Below are positions 1 through 5,025 of a stretch of 5,025 nt of DNA, piece after piece. Source of the stretch: Bacteroides sp. (GTDB lineage: Bacteria; Bacteroidota; Bacteroidia; Bacteroidales; Muribaculaceae); contig JAAVDT010000023.1 of assembly GCA_014801655.1 (NCBI GenBank), positions 2,864 to 7,888 of the forward strand, written 5' to 3'. The notes beneath the pieces were generated by a model. It saw only the letters and a list, made by a program, of their open reading frames with translations, searched no databases and had not been told where the DNA came from. Each line of letters opens with the position of its first letter. The stretch's first letter is position 1. The translations under genes and the position numbers were made by a program.

Positions 1-1862
1 TGCAGGCCGAAAACTTCCGCAAGCTGCTGCTGACCATGAGCGAGGATATCCGCGTGGTGCTCATCAAGATTGCCGACCGACTCCACAACATGCGCACCCT
101 CGGCTCCATGGCCCCCAACAAGCAATATAAAATTGCCGGCGAAACGCTCTACATCTATGCCCCGCTGGCCTATCGCCTCGGTCTGTTCAACATCAAGACC
201 GAACTCGAAGACCTCAGCTTCAAGTATGAGCATCCGGCTGCCTATAAGAAGGTTGCCGACCAGCTTGCCGAGAGCGAGGAGCGCCGTCTGGCCATCTACT
301 CCGACTTCTCTGCCCCGATTCTCGAACGTCTCAACGGCATGGGCATCAAATATGACGCCAAGGCACGAGTGAAATCAGTCTTTTCGATCTGGCGCAAGAT
401 GGAGACCAAGCAGATTCCCTTTGAGGAGGTCTACGACCTTTACGCCGTGCGTATCATTTTCGACTGCGAAGACCAGGCCGACGAAAAGGCGATTGCCTGG
501 CGCATCTATTCAGCCATCACCGACCTCTACCGCCTCCACCCCGAGCGCACCCGCGACTGGATTGTCAATCCCAAAGCCAACGGCTATCAGGCTCTGCATC
601 TGACCGTAATGGGCCCCGACGGCAACTGGGTCGAGGTGCAGATTCGCTCGCGCCGCATGGACGAAATTGCCGAAAAAGGTTTTGCCGCCCACTGGAAATA
701 TAAAATCGGCGAAGGGGAGGAGGAGAATGAGCTCCACGCATGGCTCGGAACAATCAAGGATATTCTCGACGACCCCAACCCCAACGCCGTTGACTTCCTC
801 GACACTCTGAAACTCAACCTCTTTGCCGCCGAAATAGTGGTGTTCACCCCCAAGGGTGAGCTGATCACGCTGCCTGCCCGGTCGACGGTGCTCGACGTGG
901 CATTCACGCTACATTCCGAAATCGGCTCCAAATGCATTGCCGGCAAGGTGAACCATAAACTCGTGCCTCTGTCACACCGGCTTAACTCCGGCGACCAGGT
1001 GGAGGTGCTGACCTCCCAATCGCAGAAGCCGAAGCCTGAATGGGAGTCATTTCTCGCATCGGCCAAGGCGCGCACCCGTCTGCGCAAGGCTCTCCGCGCC
1101 GAAATCGCTCCCACCATCGAGGAGGGTCGCCGGAAACTCAACTCATTCCTTGAAGAAGCAGAAGTGAAAGCCACCAATGAGGTGATTACCAAAATGATGG
1201 CGTTTTATCACTGCCCCTCGCGCGACACCTTCTATTATAAGCTCGGCACGGACGAAATCTCGCTCGACGGCTATGTGCTGAAAGATTCGCCGAAAACCTC
1301 GCCCGGCTTGCTGAAGAAGATTTTCCGCATCGGTGCGGGCAAGAATAAACCGGAGCCGCAGGAGTCGGGGCCGCGCATCATCATTCCCGAAAAAATCAAC
1401 ATGAAGGAGGTCTATCCGCTTGTCTACAGCCCGACGGAGCAGAACTTCGTGTTTGCCGGCTGCTGCAGTCCGGTGCCCGGCGACGATGTGATGGGCTTCG
1501 TCAACGACAATGGCGAGGTGGAGGTCCACAGCCTCACCTGTCCGCACGCCCAGCTGCTCAAGGCCGGCTACGGTCCGCGCATCCTCTCGACCCGATGGGA
1601 AACGGTGGAACGTACCTTCCCCGCCGAGGTCAATATCGACGGCGTTGACCGCCACGGCATCCTCCAGGAACTCACTCAGCTCATCTCGACCCAGCTCGGC
1701 ATCGACATCCGCGCGCTCCACATCGACACCGACCACGAGGTGTTCAACTGCCGCCTGAAAGTGATGGTGGCCGACGCAGGAGTCATCGTGGAACTTTGCG
1801 ACAAAATCAAGAAAATCGACGGAGTGCAATCAGCCATGCGGGTGGAAATCGCCGGCGAGTAA
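1..1862 (+). CDS. rel: Rel: bifunctional-type (p)ppGpp synthetase/hydrolase (long RelA/SpoT homologue), 5'-truncated by window edge
   Basis: Predicted cytosolic enzyme that makes (p)ppGpp from ATP and GTP/GDP and probably also hydrolyses it; it sets the stringent response. The frame is open from nt 3, so the ATG at 36 is internal and about 120 N-terminal residues lie outside the window. Numbering from that Met: the end of the HD hydrolase domain is ADRLHNM (D14 and N18 match metal and ppGpp ligands of Rel). The synthetase spans about 105-225, with RVKSVFSIW (111-119), catalytic D134 in YDLYAVRI, Y184 in NGYQALH (guanine stacking) and catalytic E200 in EVQIRS. The TGS domain is about 265-327 (VFTPKGE, LHSEIG), followed by a helical region. 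The zinc-finger/CC domain has C476, C477, H498 and C502. The ACT domain is about 527-606. The catalytic HD half (HD...ED) is not visible, so hydrolase activity is inferred from the RTRD motif (171-174) and family type. It is followed 42 nt later by a PgpH-like gene. Confidence 0.96.
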   Translation, partial: QAENFRKLLLTMSEDIRVVLIKIADRLHNMRTLGSMAPNKQYKIAGETLYIYAPLAYRLGLFNIKTELEDLSFKYEHPAAYKKVADQLAESEERRLAIYSDFSAPILERLNGMGIKYDAKARVKSVFSIWRKMETKQIPFEEVYDLYAVRIIFDCEDQADEKAIAWRIYSAITDLYRLHPERTRDWIVNPKANGYQALHLTVMGPDGNWVEVQIRSRRMDEIAEKGFAAHWKYKIGEGEEENELHAWLGTIKDILDDPNPNAVDFLDTLKLNLFAAEIVVFTPKGELITLPARSTVLDVAFTLHSEIGSKCIAGKVNHKLVPLSHRLNSGDQVEVLTSQSQKPKPEWESFLASAKARTRLRKALRAEIAPTIEEGRRKLNSFLEEAEVKATNEVITKMMAFYHCPSRDTFYYKLGTDEISLDGYVLKDSPKTSPGLLKKIFRIGAGKNKPEPQESGPRIIIPEKINMKEVYPLVYSPTEQNFVFAGCCSPVPGDDVMGFVNDNGEVEVHSLTCPHAQLLKAGYGPRILSTRWETVERTFPAEVNIDGVDRHGILQELTQLISTQLGIDIRALHIDTDHEVFNCRLKVMVADAGVIVELCDKIKKIDGVQSAMRVEIAGE

Positions 1863-1904
1863 CCCAATCCGAGATAATTGAGCTAATCAAAGATATTTAG
1901 CAAG

Positions 1905-3983
1905 ATGAAAAACAAATTGAGCCTGAAACTGTCGAGAGACCTACTGCTGAGAGCCGTTGTCTATGTTGCCTCGGTCATCATCATCTACATCGCGCTGCCG
2001 AAAAACGACGGTGTGAAGTATGACTACGACGCCGGCAAGCTCTGGAACTATGACGCGCTGATAACCGACATCGATGTGCCGATTTTCAATGACCCGCAGC
2101 GCCAGCAGGAGATTCTCGATTCGCTGAAAGTCAACTTCAAGCCGGTCTATGAACGAACCGACGGCGTGGCCGAAAGCGTCATCGCCGACTTCCGCGACCG
2201 CCTGGCGGCCGAGAGCGGCAACATTCATCTGACCAACCAGCAGCGCAATCTGCTCTTCAACACTCTGCGCGACATCTATAAAATCGGTGTCATCGACATC
2301 CAGGCCTCCGGCGTACAGCCTGCCGCCGTAAGGCTTCATGTGGCAGCCGATTCGGTCAGCGACCCGATTCCGGCCGCTTCGTTCTATCGCTTCGCGACCG
2401 TCCACTCCCGCATGCGCGAGGCCATCGGATCCGACACCATGCTGCGCCGTGCGCTGACGCTGGCTCCGCCAAATGTGTTGCCCAACCTGGTCTATGACAG
2501 TGTGGAAAACAAAGCGCAGCTCGAAGTCTACGAGAAGTTTGCCCAGGCGGCCGCCGAGGTGATCCATGCCGGAACGAAAATCGTTGAGCGCGGCGATTTC
2601 ATCACCCCCCACACCTACACCGTGCTTCAGAGCTATGAGCAGGCCATGAGCGCCAACGCCGACGGCAACCGATCGGCAGCGCGCATCTCCGGGCTTGGCG
2701 CGGTCATCATCATTCTGGTGATGATGACATCGCTCTTCGGCTATCTGCGCATCTATCGCCCCGACTATTTCGCCGATTTGCGAAAACTGACATTCCTCTC
2801 CGCCGTGGTCACGGCCTTCGTGCTTCTCGCCTTTGCCCTGGCCGGGAGCTTCGAGCGCGGCATTTTCATGGTGCCTTACGCCATGATTCCCATACTCATA
2901 CTGGTGTTTCTCGACTCGCGCACAGCCTATTTCACATATCTGGTGACGCTTCTGCTCTGCGCGGCAATGACCCATTTCATGTGGGACTTCATCATGCTTC
3001 AGTTCGTGGCCGGATTCGTGGCTCTCATCTCAATCCGCGAGCTCAGCAAGCGTTCGCAGCTCATCCAATCGGCAGTGCTTGTGTTTCTGGCATATTCGGT
3101 GGTCTACACCGGAGCGGAATTCATGCAGACCGGCCGCTTCGACTCGCTTGAACCCGCCATGTTCGGCGCGTTCGGCATCAATGCGCTGCTCATCTCGTTT
3201 GCCTACATCCTGATTTTCATTGTTGAAAAGAGCTTCGGATTCATTTCGCGAGTGACGCTCGTGGAGCTTTCCGACATCAATCATCCGCTGCTGCGCGAGC
3301 TTTCCGAAGAGTGTCCCGGCACCTTCCAGCACTCAATGGCCGTCAGCAACATAGCCGCCTCGGCCGCCAGCAAGCTCGGCGCCAATGTGCAGCTTGTCCG
3401 CGCCGGCGCGCTCTACCACGACATAGGCAAAATCTCCAATCCCGCCTTCTTCACTGAAAATCAGCATGGCATCAACCCCCACGACGCCTTGTCGCCGATG
3501 CAGAGCGCCCGCATCGTGGTGGGCCATGTGACCGACGGCATCAAGCGCGCCGAAAAAGCGAAGCTCCCCGCCCGCATCCGCGACTTCATTCTTCAGCATC
3601 ATGGCGCAGGCACGGCCCGCTATTTCTACACCACCTACTGCAATCTCCATCCCGGCGAGGAGGTGGACCCGGCGCCGTTCCAATATCCGGGCCCGAATCC
3701 GCAGTCGATCGAAGCATCGATTCTGATGATGGCCGATGCGGTGGAGGCCGCCTCGCGATCGCTCAAAGACCACTCGCCTGAAAGCATTGATGCGCTGGTC
3801 AACAAAATCATTGACTCGCAGGTGAGAGAAGGTCTCCACAACGATTCGCCCATATCGTTCCGCGACATCACGGCCATCAAACGCTCCTTCGCTTCGACCC
3901 TCCGCACCATGTATCACTCCCGCATCTCCTATCCCGAGGCCATCAAGAAAGCCACTGATGAGCCTCAGTCAACTCAAAAATGA
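1905..3983 (+). CDS. pgpH: 7TM-HD family membrane phosphodiesterase, PgpH-type (predicted cyclic-di-AMP hydrolase)
   Basis: A complete 692-residue inner-membrane protein with the classic 7TMR-HD layout. There is one N-terminal transmembrane helix (about 13-31), then an extracytoplasmic 7TMR-HDED-like domain (about 32-260). Seven hydrophobic segments follow (about 263-282, 296-314, 319-336, 340-359, 362-378, 386-405, 423-441), then a cytosolic HD domain (about 470-670). HD metal ligands all appear present: H476 in FQHSM, H505/D506 in YHDIGK, H541 in VGHV, H565/H566 in LQHHG, and D611 in MADAVEA. The FTENQ and YPGPNPQS motifs are typical of PgpH/YqfF. Characterised members hydrolyse c-di-AMP to pApA; that substrate is inferred here. 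Length is close to the Firmicutes proteins (about 710-720). ATG 1905 is the first sensible start. It is preceded by AT-rich sequence without a clear Shine-Dalgarno. The gene ends in tandem stops (TGA TAA) and is probably co-transcribed with rel. Confidence 0.93.
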   Translation: MKNKLSLKLSRDLLLRAVVYVASVIIIYIALPKNDGVKYDYDAGKLWNYDALITDIDVPIFNDPQRQQEILDSLKVNFKPVYERTDGVAESVIADFRDRLAAESGNIHLTNQQRNLLFNTLRDIYKIGVIDIQASGVQPAAVRLHVAADSVSDPIPAASFYRFATVHSRMREAIGSDTMLRRALTLAPPNVLPNLVYDSVENKAQLEVYEKFAQAAAEVIHAGTKIVERGDFITPHTYTVLQSYEQAMSANADGNRSAARISGLGAVIIILVMMTSLFGYLRIYRPDYFADLRKLTFLSAVVTAFVLLAFALAGSFERGIFMVPYAMIPILILVFLDSRTAYFTYLVTLLLCAAMTHFMWDFIMLQFVAGFVALISIRELSKRSQLIQSAVLVFLAYSVVYTGAEFMQTGRFDSLEPAMFGAFGINALLISFAYILIFIVEKSFGFISRVTLVELSDINHPLLRELSEECPGTFQHSMAVSNIAASAASKLGANVQLVRAGALYHDIGKISNPAFFTENQHGINPHDALSPMQSARIVVGHVTDGIKRAEKAKLPARIRDFILQHHGAGTARYFYTTYCNLHPGEEVDPAPFQYPGPNPQSIEASILMMADAVEAASRSLKDHSPESIDALVNKIIDSQVREGLHNDSPISFRDITAIKRSFASTLRTMYHSRISYPEAIKKATDEPQSTQK

Positions 3984-3998
3984 TAATACAATAAGGCC
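3981..3998 (+). other. Gene junction with tandem in-frame stops (TGA TAA) and a 15-nt gap
   Basis: The PgpH-like gene ends with TGA at 3981-3983, followed directly by an in-frame TAA at 3984-3986. The next gene is in the same frame, so the double stop blocks read-through fusion and makes ATG 3999 the first possible ATG start. The AAGG at 3993-3996 sits only 2 nt before the ATG, too close to act as a standard Shine-Dalgarno. The short gap leaves no room for a terminator and implies co-transcription. Confidence 0.8.
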
Positions 3999-4505
3999 AT
4001 GACCATTCTGATTATATTCCTGACGCTCGTGACGGCCTGCCGATCGCTTTACGACCTGTTTCGTTCGCGCCCTTCCGCTCTTTGGATCGGATGGTGTGCA
4101 ATGGTGTGGCTGCGGTTTTCCGATGCCAATGTGCCGACATGGGCTGCGATTGCCTATTGGGGCATTGCCGCCGCCATTGTGACAGCAATCGGCTATATGC
4201 TTCCGCGCAAAGTCTCTGAAAGCCGGCTCGGCATGGGCTATTTCGGCGTGGGTGCCATTGTCGGCGCTGCCGTCGGGTTCATGGCACTGCCTTATGGATC
4301 AGCCGGGCTGATTGTGGGCTCGGTTGCCGGACTTCTGATAGCCGCCGCTGCCTTTGCCCGCACCCCGCAGGGCAAGCCCGTCGCCGCATCGCTCCGCCGC
4401 TATGCCAACTATGTGCTGGCCAAAGGAAGCTATGCCGTAGTGGTGGTGGTTATGCTCGCGATTGCCATTATTAACATGACTCTACTGATTAAAACACTCC
4501 TGTGA
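3999..4505 (+). CDS. Small multi-pass membrane protein, DUF456-like, function unknown
   Basis: A 168-residue, very hydrophobic protein. Likely membrane segments are about 2-19, 25-40 (weak), 47-68, 80-97, 101-119 and 143-165. A basic stretch at about 121-135 probably faces the cytoplasm. The centre holds two matching glycine-patterned helices, VGAIVGAAVG (84-93) and AGLIVGSVAG (102-111), joined at a proline (P98). This glycine-zipper hairpin followed by a last hydrophobic helix resembles the DUF456 family, but that is recognition by pattern only, and the family's function is unknown to me. No catalytic or binding motif is visible. The start at ATG 3999 is forced by the upstream in-frame TAA at 3984. 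The stop TGA (4503-4505) overlaps the next gene's ATG by one base, so the two are probably translationally coupled. It could also be an unrelated lineage-specific membrane protein. Confidence 0.85.
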   Translation: MTILIIFLTLVTACRSLYDLFRSRPSALWIGWCAMVWLRFSDANVPTWAAIAYWGIAAAIVTAIGYMLPRKVSESRLGMGYFGVGAIVGAAVGFMALPYGSAGLIVGSVAGLLIAAAAFARTPQGKPVAASLRRYANYVLAKGSYAVVVVVMLAIAIINMTLLIKTLL

Positions 4506-4507
4506 TG
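4503..4507 (+). promoter_or_regulatory. TGATG stop-start overlap (translational coupling)
   Basis: The stop codon TGA (4503-4505) of the membrane protein gene shares its final A with the ATG (4505-4507) of the next gene. There is no purine-rich ribosome binding site just upstream (the sequence is pyrimidine-rich), so ribosomes finishing the first gene most likely re-initiate here. This suggests that the two products are made in linked amounts. Confidence 0.7.
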
Positions 4508-5025
4508 AAACGATATATTCTTCTGATTCTTTGTGCTATAGCTGCCGCCGGTGCCGCAACCGCCCAGATTAATTTCGACCGCATCAAGCGCGACAAGCCC
4601 GATCTCGCCAAAATAAAAAAAGAGATTAATGACCGCACTTCGCCCTACTATTATCCCCGCCTCATGGAGGAGTTTGAGCGCAACGACACTGTCATGAAGC
4701 TCGACAAATATCGCTACCTCTATCTCGGCTATGCCCTGCAGGAAGATTATAATCCTTACCGTGTGCCGGCAGTCAGTGTCGACACCGAGCTGATGTTTCG
4801 CGAAACGCGCCTCACCCCGGAGGAGTGTAAGCAAGTGGTCAATGACGCCCAGATGTCGCTGAAAGACAATCCGTTTAATCTCGAACAGATGGCCATTCTG
4901 ATTCAGGCTCTTAAGCAGACCCGCAATGAAGAGCTTGCAAAAATCTGGCAATATAAATACAACTACATTCTGATGGCCATCGTCTCCACCGGCACCGGTC
5001 TCGACGAGGAAAACGCCTGGTATGT
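4505..5025 (+). CDS. Secreted DUF4919-like protein, 3'-truncated by window edge
   Basis: The frame is open from ATG 4505 to the window end: 173 complete codons and no stop. The N-terminus is a clear Sec signal peptide: MKRY, a hydrophobic core (about 5-18), and a likely signal peptidase I site after ATA (20/21), giving a mature protein that starts QINFDRI. There is no good lipobox, since the residue before Cys10 is Leu. The mature part is soluble-looking and mostly helical. It carries the motifs SPYYYPRLMEEF (46-57), YRYLYLGYALQEDYNPY (69-85) and STGTGLDEENAWY (161-173). From memory these match DUF4919, a Bacteroidota family of unknown function that is usually slightly over 200 residues, so roughly 40-50 residues should be missing. 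The mature protein is expected in the periplasm or at the outer surface. Start choice is supported by the signal peptide beginning exactly at the TGATG overlap. Function is unknown. Confidence 0.88.
   Translation, partial: MKRYILLILCAIAAAGAATAQINFDRIKRDKPDLAKIKKEINDRTSPYYYPRLMEEFERNDTVMKLDKYRYLYLGYALQEDYNPYRVPAVSVDTELMFRETRLTPEECKQVVNDAQMSLKDNPFNLEQMAILIQALKQTRNEELAKIWQYKYNYILMAIVSTGTGLDEENAWY

Noticed and set aside
36..38. ATG at 36 as the true start of the Rel protein
   Set aside because: The frame stays open to the window's left edge, and the residues encoded at 3-35 (QAENFRKLLLT) are themselves conserved Rel HD-domain sequence. The start therefore lies upstream of the window.
1863..1904. 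AT-rich 42-nt gap as a possible promoter for the PgpH-like gene; it contains TAATTGAG (1875-1882) and a TTGA...TCAA inverted repeat
   Set aside because: TAATTGAG is a poor match to the Bacteroidota -7 consensus TAnnTTTG, and no TTTG is suitably placed upstream as a -33 element. The inverted repeat has 4-base arms and is expected by chance. A weak promoter cannot be excluded.
1941..2975. Long antisense open frame (344 codons, - strand) inside the PgpH-like gene
   Set aside because: The translation is rich in His, Arg, Gly, Asp and Val with no recognisable domain, and lies opposite a gene with clear family motifs. It is the typical antisense shadow of a GC-rich gene. The same applies to the antisense frames at 587-1192, 1143-1829 and 3333-3917.
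3999..4040. Lipobox-like LVTAC at residues 10-14 of the small membrane protein, suggesting a lipoprotein signal
   Set aside because: There is no basic residue before the hydrophobic stretch, and the rest of the protein is multi-pass membrane rather than a soluble mature domain. The match is probably a chance sequence in the first transmembrane helix.
4615..4621. Run of seven A in the DUF4919-like gene fitting a -1 slippery heptamer (A AAA AAA in the reading frame)
   Set aside because: A -1 shift meets TAA at 4627-4629, and a +1 shift also runs into a stop a few dozen codons on, giving only short truncated products. No downstream stem or stimulating sequence is evident. It is best explained by AAA lysine codons.
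4430..4951. Antisense open frame (173 codons, - strand) across the end of the membrane protein gene and the DUF4919-like gene
   Set aside because: It competes with a forward frame that has a signal peptide, family motifs and a TGATG start. The antisense product shows no domain, so it is treated as chance.

Overview
The window looks like part of a chromosomal core region of a GC-rich member of the Bacteroidales (Bacteroidota), possibly near the Muribaculaceae. This is inferred from protein style, not from a search. The Rel protein has Bacteroidota-like wording in its synthetase domain, the last gene matches a family I know mainly from Bacteroidota (DUF4919), and no start codon has a well-placed Shine-Dalgarno sequence, as is usual in that phylum. 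I see no mobile elements, RNA genes, CRISPR arrays or attachment sites.

Layout, all on the + strand and tightly packed. (1) 1-1862: a long-form RelA/SpoT-homologue (Rel), cut at its 5' end by the window edge. It keeps the tail of the hydrolase HD domain and complete synthetase, TGS, helical, zinc-finger (CC) and ACT regions. (2) 1905-3983: a complete 7TM-HD (PgpH-type) membrane protein, predicted to be a cyclic-di-AMP phosphodiesterase, with all its HD metal ligands. (3) 3999-4505: a small, glycine-rich, multi-pass membrane protein that resembles DUF456. (4) 4505-5025: a secreted or periplasmic DUF4919-like protein, cut at its 3' end by the window edge. The gaps are 42 nt, 15 nt and a 1-nt TGATG overlap, so the four genes are probably co-transcribed. 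No internal promoter or terminator is evident.

The main biological point is the pairing of a (p)ppGpp enzyme with a c-di-AMP phosphodiesterase. In Firmicutes, PgpH and GdpP are inhibited by ppGpp, so these two genes could form a small signalling module linking starvation to envelope or osmotic homeostasis. The two downstream envelope proteins have no known function and may belong to the same response. The rest of the window is ordinary coding DNA. The many long antisense ORFs are what GC-rich genes produce by chance.
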